This document shows positions 7,213 through 14,758 of a stretch of 23,284 bases of DNA, in pieces. Numbering within the stretch: the first letter of the stretch is position 1; each line of letters opens with the position of its first letter. The DNA lies in assembly GCA_002790675.1 (NCBI GenBank), contig PFVP01000014.1:1-23284 (forward strand), in the 5' to 3' direction. The translations under genes were made by a program, and so were the position numbers. Source of the stretch: Candidatus Moranbacteria bacterium CG_4_9_14_3_um_filter_45_14 (GTDB lineage Bacteria > Patescibacteriota > Minisyncoccia > Moranbacterales > UBA1568). The notes under the pieces are model-generated. The model had not been told where the DNA came from, did not search any database, and was given only the letters and a program-made list of their open reading frames with translations.

Positions 7213-8040
7213 CTACTGTTTCTTTGACTCGAAAGGAAGACCGGAATCAGGAGAAAGGTATTTGTTCCCGCTCAACGTCTGTGCAGTGAAAATGCCGAGA
7301 TCAGAGAGATGAACCCCACCACGGAAAGAAATACTGTCGTTTTCACCATAGACAATTATCTGTCTTCCAGCAGGGATTTCGCCAGAGCGCTTCTCGAGTT
7401 GATCAAGGGGGATATTCGTAGCACCTACGATGTGTGCTTTGTTGTAATTCTCCTCAGTTTGAACATCCAAGATGAAGAGAGACGGCTCTTTTTCACTCAA
7501 CAATTTCTTGAACGATTCCAGTCCGATGTATGTTATTTTTGATTGGTCGACGAAAGAAGTCGTGTCGCCAAAAGAGAAGATCGGGGCGCTCATATTCTGC
7601 CATCCCTCGAAACCGCCTTGGAGGAAAAAATAGAGGAAGGATTTCTGCACCAGGATATTCTTTGCTGTTTCGAATGTCTGCAAGTCTGCCTCGGAGAATA
7701 CGACAACGACGGACTCATTCTTATCGGGAGAAAAATTTTGGAGCGATCCTATCGGTAAAGAAAGCGAATGGATGATATGTCCGCTTTCGAAATCGACTGC
7801 TGTCCGAATATCTATAATAGTCATCGTGTCACCGTTTTGGATTTTTTTCAACAATACATCCGGTGTTATGAGAGGAACACCAGTTTGCTCTTTATCGAGA
7901 GTCGATGTCGTGGATATTTCAGAGGTATTTGAACGCGTCCAAAAAAAACTTTTTCCGATGAAATATATGCCGACAAAAAGAATGAGAGCAAACCCGATGA
8001 TGAGCGCTCGTTGATCACGTTTATTGTGTGATGATTCCAT
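7213..8040 (-). CDS. Membrane-anchored tandem rhodanese-like protein without cysteine
   Basis: 275 residues: a short basic N-terminus, one membrane helix (about 12-31) and two rhodanese-like domains outside the membrane. The first domain (about 57-155) has TIIDIRTAVDFESGHI, SLSLPIGSL and the FLQGGFEGWQ ending. The second (about 170-265) has FILDVQTEENYNKAHIVGATNIPLDQL. In active rhodaneses the strand VVVYC leads into a loop starting with the catalytic cysteine. Here these positions read SVVVVFSEADL and QIIVYGENDSI, and the whole protein contains no cysteine. It is therefore not a sulfurtransferase and more likely a binding or scaffold domain. It starts 9 bases after fmt and is the last gene of the priA-def-fmt unit. 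Its partner is unknown. Confidence 0.85.
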   Translation of the reverse strand: MESSHNKRDQRALIIGFALILFVGIYFIGKSFFWTRSNTSEISTTSTLDKEQTGVPLITPDVLLKKIQNGDTMTIIDIRTAVDFESGHIIHSLSLPIGSLQNFSPDKNESVVVVFSEADLQTFETAKNILVQKSFLYFFLQGGFEGWQNMSAPIFSFGDTTSFVDQSKITYIGLESFKKLLSEKEPSLFILDVQTEENYNKAHIVGATNIPLDQLEKRSGEIPAGRQIIVYGENDSISFRGGVHLSDLGIFTAQTLSGNKYLSPDSGLPFESKKQ

Positions 8041-8049
8041 ACGTTGCTG

Positions 8050-9105
8050 TTATTCCAAAAAACTATCAATAATCTCTCTGTTTCCAAGTAAAAAATCAGC
8101 GATTGGAATCCGTGTCTTCCCTTCCACCTGGACTTCTTCGAGAAAGATCACTCCTTCGCCCGTCTGAACACCGACTTTTTCTCCTACTTCGAATATCTGA
8201 CCCAGGAGGTGGGGAGTTTGAGGTGATTGTTTTTGATAGGAGATACGGTGTAATTTCAGACGCATACGCCCATCCTCTTTCTTCCAAAAAGAAAAAATAC
8301 CTGGCCACGGATACAGCGCCCGATAGCGATTGTAGATGCTTTCCGCGCTATCGGTCCACATAATGTAACCATCTTCGCGTTCGATAAGCTGACAGAGCGT
8401 CGATTGGCTCTGATCCTGCGGTTTCGGAGTGAGGGTACGGTCTATCCATAGTGGTAATGTCTCAAGCAGGAGATCTCTTCCGACTGCAATGAGTTTCACG
8501 CTGAGCGATTCTTTGGTATCATCCGGATCAATGGCTATCTTCTTTTGTGTCAGGATATCACCGGTATCCATACCCGGATCCATCAACATAACGGTGATGC
8601 CTGTTTTGTCCGCCCCAGCAAGGAGCGCATTCTGAATCGGGGAAGCGCCACGCCACTTCGGAAGGAGCGAAGCGTGGACATTGATACATCCGAAACCGGG
8701 GATTTTCAAGATTTCCACCGGTAAAATTTTTCCATATGCAACCACGATGATCAGATCCGGTTGTAATTTTTTTATACTTTCGATGGTTTCTTCATCGAAC
8801 TTTTCCGGTTGAAAGACGGGGAGATGGTGCTCGAGAGCTTTCTTTTTGACGGCGCTTTCTGTCGCTTCTTGTTTTCGTCCTGCCGGTTTATCGATTTTGG
8901 TCACCACGCCAACGATATTGTATTTTTGTTCGATCAGCCCTGCGAGTATGACAGAAGCAAACTCCGGCGTTCCCATAAAAACAGTACGGATTTTCGGAGC
9001 GCCTGTCCAAGTTTTGTTCTGTTTCTCAGTTTTTCTCGGAGCCGGTTCTTGTTTCGAAGAAGTATTTTTTTCGGTACGTCGTGTGAGATCGAAGAAAGCA
9101 ACCAT
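8050..9105 (-). CDS. fmt: Methionyl-tRNA formyltransferase
   Basis: 351 residues. The N-terminal formyltransferase domain has IRTVFMGTPEFASV, VVTKIDKPAGR and the catalytic core NVHASLLPKWRGASPIQ with Asn142 and His144, then MDPGMDTGDIL with Asp180. These correspond to E. coli Asn106, His108 and Asp144 with a constant offset of 36. The C-terminal OB-like domain includes RYRALYPWPGIFSFW. The enzyme formylates Met-tRNA(fMet) using 10-formyl-tetrahydrofolate so that translation can start. The 36-residue N-terminal extension is basic and low in complexity (TEKNTSSKQEPAPRKTEKQNK); no ATG, GTG or TTG occurs in frame between it and the core, so the extension appears genuine. It lies 9 bases after def in the classic def-fmt order. 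Confidence 0.96.
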   Translation of the reverse strand: MVAFFDLTRRTEKNTSSKQEPAPRKTEKQNKTWTGAPKIRTVFMGTPEFASVILAGLIEQKYNIVGVVTKIDKPAGRKQEATESAVKKKALEHHLPVFQPEKFDEETIESIKKLQPDLIIVVAYGKILPVEILKIPGFGCINVHASLLPKWRGASPIQNALLAGADKTGITVMLMDPGMDTGDILTQKKIAIDPDDTKESLSVKLIAVGRDLLLETLPLWIDRTLTPKPQDQSQSTLCQLIEREDGYIMWTDSAESIYNRYRALYPWPGIFSFWKKEDGRMRLKLHRISYQKQSPQTPHLLGQIFEVGEKVGVQTGEGVIFLEEVQVEGKTRIPIADFLLGNREIIDSFLE

Positions 9106-9114
9106 ATTTTTTTA

Positions 9115-9585
9115 TCAAAGGATTACTGAGGTTTTTTTCTGCTGTTTTTTGTAACGATTGATGATGAGAATCCCATCGAGATGATCCACTTCGTGCTGGA
9201 TGACGATAGCCAGCAGTCCTGTGGCGCGGAGTTTCTTCGGCAATCCTTTTTCGTTCTGGTATCTGACCGTGATTTCTTCCGACCGGATGATGGGAAAAAA
9301 TTGACCAGGCAAACTGAGACAACCCTCCTCAAAAAGGATTTTTTCTTGCGAAAGAGAAGTTATTTCCGGATTGATCAGATAATATATCTTATCGTCTACT
9401 TCAGCCACAGCCAAACGAATCGATTTGTTGATCTGCGGTGCAGCCAAACCGATGCCTTTCTCTTTGTACATAGTCTCGACCATCTGTGGCAACAAGGATT
9501 GAATCTCTTCGGACAACGGATCCTTGACACGAGAAGTCGGTTTCAACAAAATTTCAGTTGTTGCACCGGTGATGAGTGTCAGCAT
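9115..9585 (-). CDS. def: Peptide deformylase
   Basis: 156 residues from the chosen start. All three family motifs are intact: GIGLAAPQI (motif 1, GxGLAAPQ), EEGCLSLPG (motif 2, whose Cys is a metal ligand) and QHEVDHLDG (motif 3, HExxH with both metal-binding His and the catalytic Glu). The enzyme removes the N-formyl group from nascent proteins and is the functional partner of Fmt next door. The ATG at 9585 lies 4 bases after the priA stop and gives the usual N-terminus MLTLITGATTEILLK. An upstream in-frame ATG at 9615 would add ten residues and overlap priA by 26 bases. No strong Shine-Dalgarno site supports either, so translational coupling to priA is likely. Confidence 0.95.
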   Translation of the reverse strand: MLTLITGATTEILLKPTSRVKDPLSEEIQSLLPQMVETMYKEKGIGLAAPQINKSIRLAVAEVDDKIYYLINPEITSLSQEKILFEEGCLSLPGQFFPIIRSEEITVRYQNEKGLPKKLRATGLLAIVIQHEVDHLDGILIINRYKKQQKKTSVIL

Positions 9586-9589
9586 AGTT

Positions 9590-11575
9590 TTACAAAAATG
9601 AGAGTGGATCAACATCGATAGTATCAGACATATCCGTTTTTTTAAGAAAAGATCGGATGTTTTCCGGAAGCGTTTCGTCGGTCGGAAAACGCAGGAGAAG
9701 CGAACTCTCGAACAGTTTTTTGGAAACGATTCGTTTCGCTGATTCCGGAATACCTAGTCGATAACGGGAACCCTTTTTTGGGAGGAGTTTCCGAAGAGCT
9801 TCTCCGAACGTTTGCGCTGTCGTCAAGGCTTCTTGTTCAGTTTTTCCGTGACAAGCAATGGAGATGAGACGGGAAAATGGAGGATAAAAAAGGTCTTCAC
9901 GCTCAGTCAGTATCTTGTGGGAAAATGCTTCAGAATCAAGCGCCTCAATTCTTTGGAAAAAGGTGCTTTCCGGATGAAAGGTCTGCACGATTATTTTCGC
10001 TTTAGAGCTGATTCCTGTTTGCCTCCTTGTCTGCTCCACGAACCTCGTGAGGATTTGGAAGAGCTTCTCGTCGGCTCGGAAATCAGGAAAAGAGAGCAGG
10101 CTATCCGCATCAATCATACCAATCAAAGTCAATTTGAGCAAGGTATGCACTTTCAGTATCATCTGAGTTCCGATGAGAATATCGATCCTCCCTGCAGATG
10201 TATCCGTGAAGAATTTTTGGATGTTTTTTTCCGTACGCATTGTCGTTCCGTCTACTCGAAAAACGCACGCGCCGGGAAAAAGTTTTTTCACTTCGCGTTC
10301 GACTCGCTCGGTACCGAATCCAACAGAACGAAAAGTGAGATGTCCGCAGTGAGGACAACTCGGAAAAGAGCCTGTCTTGTAGGAACAAGAAAGACAACGA
10401 AATGTACCATCTTGCGTACTCGAAAGAATATGTCCGGATTTCGGACAACGGAAGATATTCTTACAATTCTCACAGACAGAAAAAGCATTCATACCTTGAC
10501 GATGAATGTAGAGGAGTGCCTGTTCTCCACGAATCCGTGTTTCTTTTAGGGCAGTTATAAGTTCTTGTGAGAGAGGGGAATAATTCTTCCTGAAACGTTC
10601 CAGACGCAGATTGACGATGCGGAGGGATTGTGCGAGCGGGGGGAGCGTAACAAGCGGATCGAGGAGAACGTATTCTTTTTTCTTGATACGATAGAGACTG
10701 TCGATACCGAGTACCCCTGAAGCAAGAAGAAGTTTCGCTTGAGAAAGGAGAGCAAGCTTTCTTGCGATACGTCTGCCATCATAACGTGGGCTCATATTCC
10801 ATTGTTTGTATCCTTCATCCTGTTCTTCAAGAACGACAATGGTGCCCAATGTGTGAAATGGCGCGAACAAACCTTGTCGTGTGGCGAGAATGACTGAGGC
10901 TTTTCCAAAACGGATCTTTTCCCAGGCTTCGAAAGAGACGCTGGGAGCGAGTTTGCTATGAAGCACGGCAATTTCTTCCTTGGGAAGATACTCTGAAAAC
11001 AGAGCTTCCAATGATGGCAGAAGAGCAATTTCAGGAACAAGAATGAGTGTCTGCTCGTGCTTGGTGGCTCCTTTTTTTACCAACTGAGAGAAGAATTGAA
11101 CTTGATTTTGGAGAGTGTATAAATTGAGATAGCTCACAGTTTCTCTTTTTGATGCAAGAAATTTTTTGAGGAGAGCGCTATCGTTTTTGTGGAGACGAAG
11201 AACGACTTTCTTATCGTGGCGAGTGTTTTTTTGTTTCTTCTTTCGGATGACGCGTTTGGGAAGGAAGTGTTTCAGCGTCTTGCCGAGTGAAGTGAAATAT
11301 TCTTCACTCACATATCTGGTGAGAGCCAATTGATTCTCCGTAAGGGATTTCTCGTCGATAACCGAAGAAATGAATTTCATCCAGGTCGGTGCCTTGCCTG
11401 GCAAGGGAGCAATACCGTACACAACTCCTTCCAAGGAGCGTTTGCCAAAAGAGATAGCCACAAGTGATCCAAGGGCTATCGGTTCCTTCGAAAGATAACT
11501 GAAAAGCGGAGATTTCCCTATCGGCAATATGAGAAGCGGTGCTACCTCGATTCGGTAAAGTTCAGATGTTTTCAT
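9590..11575 (-). CDS. priA: PriA-like replication restart protein with degenerate helicase motifs (pseudohelicase)
   Basis: 661 residues with the PriA layout. An N-terminal DNA 3'-end-binding domain (RIEVAPLLIL... VAISFGKRSLEGVVYGI, about 8-55) is followed by two RecA-like lobes, a zinc-binding insert (about 366-412) and the PriA C-terminal domain (YPPFSRLISI). The zinc insert keeps CENC, RCPKS, CLSC and CPHC, that is Cys368, 371, 377, 394, 397, 407 and 410. The eighth ligand is Ser380. The ATPase signatures are lost: the Walker A segment GVTGSGKT is replaced by NLYTLQNQ (151-158), the DEEH box by LEEQ (249-252), the GSATPS motif by SGVLGIDS, and the GRAGR motif by EQTRR. VPEIALLPSL and IGTQM survive. 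It should still bind forked DNA and partners but not hydrolyse ATP. It opens the priA-def-fmt operon; a TAGAAT box lies 6 bases before its ATG. Confidence 0.92.
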   Translation of the reverse strand: MKTSELYRIEVAPLLILPIGKSPLFSYLSKEPIALGSLVAISFGKRSLEGVVYGIAPLPGKAPTWMKFISSVIDEKSLTENQLALTRYVSEEYFTSLGKTLKHFLPKRVIRKKKQKNTRHDKKVVLRLHKNDSALLKKFLASKRETVSYLNLYTLQNQVQFFSQLVKKGATKHEQTLILVPEIALLPSLEALFSEYLPKEEIAVLHSKLAPSVSFEAWEKIRFGKASVILATRQGLFAPFHTLGTIVVLEEQDEGYKQWNMSPRYDGRRIARKLALLSQAKLLLASGVLGIDSLYRIKKKEYVLLDPLVTLPPLAQSLRIVNLRLERFRKNYSPLSQELITALKETRIRGEQALLYIHRQGMNAFSVCENCKNIFRCPKSGHILSSTQDGTFRCLSCSYKTGSFPSCPHCGHLTFRSVGFGTERVEREVKKLFPGACVFRVDGTTMRTEKNIQKFFTDTSAGRIDILIGTQMILKVHTLLKLTLIGMIDADSLLSFPDFRADEKLFQILTRFVEQTRRQTGISSKAKIIVQTFHPESTFFQRIEALDSEAFSHKILTEREDLFYPPFSRLISIACHGKTEQEALTTAQTFGEALRKLLPKKGSRYRLGIPESAKRIVSKKLFESSLLLRFPTDETLPENIRSFLKKTDMSDTIDVDPLSFL

Positions 11576-11581
11576 ATCCCT

Positions 11582-11587
11582 ATTCTA
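11582..11587 (-). promoter_or_regulatory. Possible -10 box of the priA operon (leaderless)
   Basis: On the minus strand TAGAAT ends 6 bases before the priA ATG at 11575. Transcription from it would begin at or next to the start codon. No convincing -35 box is seen, so this is tentative. Confidence 0.35.
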
Positions 11588-11614
11588 ACACATCGAGCAA
11601 GAATACTTGATTTT

Positions 11615-11643
11615 TTGGCTCTTTTAAGCTACGCTCATACTAT
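11615..11643 (+). promoter_or_regulatory. Possible promoter upstream of thpR
   Basis: TTGGCT (11615-11620) and TACTAT (11638-11643) are 17 bases apart, each matching consensus at four of six positions. Transcription from here would carry the palindromic element at 11695-11859 in a leader of about 245 bases before thpR. The match is modest. Confidence 0.33.
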
Positions 11644-11694
11644 ACCTATGAATAAGAACCGTGAGCATTATTAATAACTTGTTCCTACCACGTT

Positions 11695-11859
11695 TCATTC
11701 CAGTTTTCTTTTGGGAGACTTGTTTCCCCAAAGCGGGCATGCCTGCCTGCCGGTAGACAGGGTTTTTTGCTTACTTGAAAGCAAAAAGAGCGAAGGGGAA
11801 ACAAGAGTGAGTGAAACGGGCTTCGGTGATCGAGTGTACTCCCAAAAGGAAATTGGAAT
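11695..11859. repeat. Nested palindromic element with a CPR-type CCTGCCTGCCGG repeat core
   Basis: This fills most of the 321-base gap between priA and thpR. Outer inverted arms of about 22 bases (CATTCC...CTTTTGGGAG near 11695-11717 and CTCCCAAAAGG...GGAATG near 11838-11859) match at all but two positions. Inside are CTTGTTTCCCC (11719-11730 region) with GGGGAAACAAG (near 11796-11806), and TTTTTGCTT with AAAGCAAAAA (about 11763-11790). A 20-base near-palindrome CCTGCCTGCCGGTAGACAGG (11742-11761) is followed by GTTTTTT. The core resembles the repeat that appears as LPAGRQA-like strings in many CPR proteins. It may be a small mobile palindromic repeat, and the GC core plus T-run could also end transcription. 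Confidence 0.7.
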
Positions 11860-11896
11860 GGAAAAACATATACAACATGAGTAATTCCAAGAACTT

Positions 11897-12445
11897 ATGA
11901 ATAAAACACGTCGATTATTTGTTGGTATCCCTCTTTCTTCGCAACTTCGCAAGAGATTGACACAGGAAATGGAGACATGGCCCAAAGAAGCGATCCTTCG
12001 TACGATGGAAGAAAATCTCCATATAACGCTTTTTTTCTTAGGTTTCATTCAGGAAGAAGAAGTCGGCGAGATATGCCGTAGAGTAGGGGAGGTTTGCAAA
12101 GATATCGAATCTTTCGAACTGCAATTCACAGGCATAAAGCTGATGAAGAACGAGGTATCTCCGAAAATGATCTGGCTTACTGGTGAAGCGAGCGATGAAC
12201 TCCGTCTTACATTGGAAAGAATCGAGAAAGCTTTTTCGTCATTCGTCAGTGAGAGAAAAACATATCGACCTCATATCACATTAGCAAAGATCAAAAAATC
12301 CAAATGGTTGAAACTCGAGAACAAGCCCGAGTTGAAAGAGCGAATCTCATTTATAGAAACCGTAGAAAATATCGCGGTTTTTGAGAGTTTGTCTCTTGAT
12401 GGCAAGCGTCGCTATGAACCGATCGACACGTTCCCATTGCTCTGA
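11897..12445 (+). CDS. thpR: RNA 2',3'-cyclic phosphodiesterase (2'-5' RNA ligase family)
   Basis: 182 residues, the usual length of the LigT/ThpR family. Both catalytic HxT motifs are present: His42-Ile-Thr-Leu in NLHITLFFLGF and His126-Ile-Thr-Leu in YRPHITLAKIK. The N-terminus RLFVGIPLSSQLRKRL is also typical. The two-histidine phosphoesterase hydrolyses 2',3'-cyclic phosphates at RNA ends and can ligate 2'-5' RNA halves in vitro; the cellular substrate is usually unknown. The ATG at 11897 is the first in-frame start and gives a complete fold. No good Shine-Dalgarno site is seen. It is followed 41 bases later by the WecG/TagA gene in the same direction, with no evident functional link. Confidence 0.92.
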   Translation: MNKTRRLFVGIPLSSQLRKRLTQEMETWPKEAILRTMEENLHITLFFLGFIQEEEVGEICRRVGEVCKDIESFELQFTGIKLMKNEVSPKMIWLTGEASDELRLTLERIEKAFSSFVSERKTYRPHITLAKIKKSKWLKLENKPELKERISFIETVENIAVFESLSLDGKRRYEPIDTFPLL

Positions 12446-12486
12446 GAGCCTGCGAGCTGGCTTGAAATCTCAATACAAAAAAACGT

Positions 12487-13185
12487 ATGGAAATACTAGG
12501 GACGACGATCAATAATTTCACCAGAGAAGAGATTGTGAAACGCGTGGAAGTATTTCTGGATGAACCATCATTTCATCAGATCGCGACCATCAATCCTGAA
12601 TTCCTCCTTGAGGCGGAGAAAAACAGATATTTTCATACTATACTTCACAATTGCGATCTGCGTGTTGTCGATGGTTTCGGTATCACGCTCGCACTCTTCT
12701 TCTGTGGCGAGAAACTGAGATGTCGTTTTCCTGGAGCTGATTTGATGAAAGAAATACTCCATATCGCCGATCAGAGAAATCTTTCCGTATATCTCGCTGT
12801 CCGTAAAGATGGCTTGAGCTCATTTGATGAAGTGAAAAACGCCATTGCAGAAAAATATCCGGCCGTTCACGTGTATGGCGAGAGTGATGTGGATTCAAAT
12901 GATATCAAAAATTGCGCCATTGTCTTCTGTAATTTTGGGTCACCCGCTCAAGAGATATTTCTTGCTCAATTTCGAAATCAAACATCGAACATCCGTATCG
13001 CTATGGGTGTCGGCGGATCATTCGACTATCTCACGGGTAGACAGACTCGTGCGCCACGATGGCTACAACGTATCGGTTTTGAATGGTTCTGGCGCCTTCT
13101 GCTTCATCCCAGGCGATGGAAGAGAATCTGGAACGCTGTCGTTGTTTTCCCTTTTCGCGTATTTTTCGCTACAATGAAGAAATGA
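12487..13185 (+). CDS. WecG/TagA/CpsF family glycosyltransferase
   Basis: 232 residues covering the whole GT26 domain. The N-terminus MEILGTTINNFTREEIV leads into IATINPEFLLEA (Thr34/Asn36 region) and RVVDGFGITLAL with Asp62, the position of the catalytic Asp in TagA. RFPGADLMKEIL and VYLAVRKDG follow. The C-terminus has the family signature VGGSFDYLTGRQTRAPRW, then GFEWFWRLLLHPRRWKRI, the amphipathic basic tail that docks the enzyme to the membrane. By family it adds N-acetylmannosamine or a similar sugar to undecaprenyl-pyrophosphoryl-GlcNAc during teichoic acid or enterobacterial common antigen synthesis. Here the exact sugar is unknown, but it would fit as an early step in the glycan attached by the LCP protein encoded at 3226-4440. 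Confidence 0.93.
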   Translation: MEILGTTINNFTREEIVKRVEVFLDEPSFHQIATINPEFLLEAEKNRYFHTILHNCDLRVVDGFGITLALFFCGEKLRCRFPGADLMKEILHIADQRNLSVYLAVRKDGLSSFDEVKNAIAEKYPAVHVYGESDVDSNDIKNCAIVFCNFGSPAQEIFLAQFRNQTSNIRIAMGVGGSFDYLTGRQTRAPRWLQRIGFEWFWRLLLHPRRWKRIWNAVVVFPFRVFFATMKK

Positions 13186-13210
13186 GATATTAACTATAAA
13201 GCACAATTGT

Positions 13211-14725
13211 ATGTCTGAAATCCGTGTCCGTTTTGCACCATCACCTACAGGACAACTACACGTTGGCAGTTTGCGTACCGCCCTCTATAATTATCTCTTT
13301 GCCAAAAAATATGATGGTACGTTCATCTTGCGTATCGAAGACACTGATCAGAATCGTCTTGTTCCCGGAGCGGTTGAAAGTCTTATCAGAATGCTTGATA
13401 CGATAGGGATACATCATGATGAGGGTGTTTTTATCGAGAATGGGGTTTTGGCACAAAAAGGAGGATATGGGCCGTATGCTCAATCAGAACGACTCCCAAC
13501 ATACAGAGAATACGCGCAGAAACTGATAGCATCAGAGAAAGCGTATTATTGCTTCTGCAGTGTTTCACGTTTGGCAGCGCTTCGCGAAGAGCAAAACAAG
13601 AATAAGCTGGCGCCGAAGTACGATAAATATTGCCTTGGATTATCTCACGAAGAAATCGAGGAGCGATTGGCAGAGAATGAACCGTATGTCATCCGTCTCA
13701 ATGTCGATGAGAATCACGGAGATATTGTCTTCGATGATCTGGTACGAGGAGAAGTGACTATTCACGCGAGAGACATTGATGATCAGGTGCTGATGAAGTC
13801 AGACGGGTTTCCGACCTATCACCTGGCTGTCGTTGTGGATGATTACCTAATGCATATTTCACACGTTATCCGCGGTGAAGAATGGATATCGAGTACCCCA
13901 AAACACATCCTGCTCCACGAAGCCTTGGAATTTCCTCTCCCGAAATTCGCTCATATTCCGCTTCTTCTGAATCCTGATAAGAGCAAACTCTCGAAACGTC
14001 AGGGTGATGTCGCTGTGGAAGATTATTTGAGCAAAGGCTATCTCAAAGAAGCACTCGTCAATTTTGTGGCGCTCCTCGGATGGAATCCTGGAGCAGGCAG
14101 TACACAGGAAATTTTCACTCTCGATGAGCTGGTAGAAAAATTCGATCTTTCTTCGGTCCACAAAGCCGGAGCCGTTTTTGATCTGAAAAAACTGGATTGG
14201 ATGAATACGGAATATATCAAAAAACTTGCTCTCGATGATTTGTATGAACGTGGGTTGCCATTTCTCTCGGAAAAAGAATTCTTTAAAGAATGGGTGGGTC
14301 GTCAAAACATGCTAAGCGAAGAAGAAAAAATGGCATTTGTAAAAAGAGTTTTGAAAATCGAACAAGACCGTCTGACAAAACTCTCGGATATCGGAGAGAA
14401 TAACCCTTTCTTTTTCGCATCCGATATCGCTTACGAAAAAACCCTTCTTAATTGGAAGCAGAATACTGTAATACAGACAAAAGAGGCGCTTGAAAGTGCA
14501 CAGGAGACGCTCTCTTCTTTGACGGATGCTGATTGGGAGTATAAAGAAGTTGTTGAAAAAATACTGATGGATAAAGCAGGGGACAAGAAGGGAGACTTCC
14601 TCTGGCCACTCCGTGTCGCTCTCACTGGAGCGCAACATTCACCATCGCCGTTCGATGTAGCCTGGGTTTTGGGGAAAGAAGAAAGCCTGGAACGCCTCAA
14701 GTCAGCTCTTCAAAAGCTCTCATAA
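13211..14725 (+). CDS. gltX: Glutamyl-tRNA synthetase
   Basis: 504 residues, normal length for bacterial GluRS. The class I signature HIGH is seen as FAPSPTGQLHVGSLRTALYN (His17-Val-Gly-Ser20) and the KMSKS loop as Lys259-Leu-Ser-Lys-Arg263 in DKSKLSKRQGD. RIEDTDQNR and GFPTYHLAVVVDDYLMHISHVIRGEEW form the catalytic core. LDELVEKFDLSSVHKAGAVFDLKKLDWMN leads into the anticodon-binding domain. It charges tRNA(Glu) with glutamate and, in organisms lacking GlnRS, also tRNA(Gln) for later amidation; which applies here cannot be told. It starts 25 bases after the WecG/TagA gene. The TAA stop is immediately followed by an in-frame-independent ATG of the M23 gene. Confidence 0.97.
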   Translation: MSEIRVRFAPSPTGQLHVGSLRTALYNYLFAKKYDGTFILRIEDTDQNRLVPGAVESLIRMLDTIGIHHDEGVFIENGVLAQKGGYGPYAQSERLPTYREYAQKLIASEKAYYCFCSVSRLAALREEQNKNKLAPKYDKYCLGLSHEEIEERLAENEPYVIRLNVDENHGDIVFDDLVRGEVTIHARDIDDQVLMKSDGFPTYHLAVVVDDYLMHISHVIRGEEWISSTPKHILLHEALEFPLPKFAHIPLLLNPDKSKLSKRQGDVAVEDYLSKGYLKEALVNFVALLGWNPGAGSTQEIFTLDELVEKFDLSSVHKAGAVFDLKKLDWMNTEYIKKLALDDLYERGLPFLSEKEFFKEWVGRQNMLSEEEKMAFVKRVLKIEQDRLTKLSDIGENNPFFFASDIAYEKTLLNWKQNTVIQTKEALESAQETLSSLTDADWEYKEVVEKILMDKAGDKKGDFLWPLRVALTGAQHSPSPFDVAWVLGKEESLERLKSALQKLS

Positions 14726-14743
14726 ATGAAAATATTCCGTGTG

Positions 14744-14752
14744 TGGTATAAT
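14744..14752 (+). promoter_or_regulatory. Extended -10 promoter immediately before the M23 peptidase start
   Basis: TGGTATAAT is a perfect extended -10 element (TGn plus TATAAT at 14747-14752) with no clear -35 box. The expected transcription start falls on or next to the ATG at 14759, so the transcript would be leaderless. Confidence 0.55.
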
Positions 14753-14758
14753 AAAAGG

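Noticed and set aside
9812..10549. A 245-codon open frame on the plus strand
   Set aside because: It is antisense to priA and its translation is low in pattern and rich in Arg/Ser/Thr, as expected of a shadow frame.
11695..12048. A 117-codon minus-strand frame containing STGRQA
   Set aside because: It runs through the palindromic repeat and antisense to thpR. The GRQA string is the translation of the repeat, not a protein motif.
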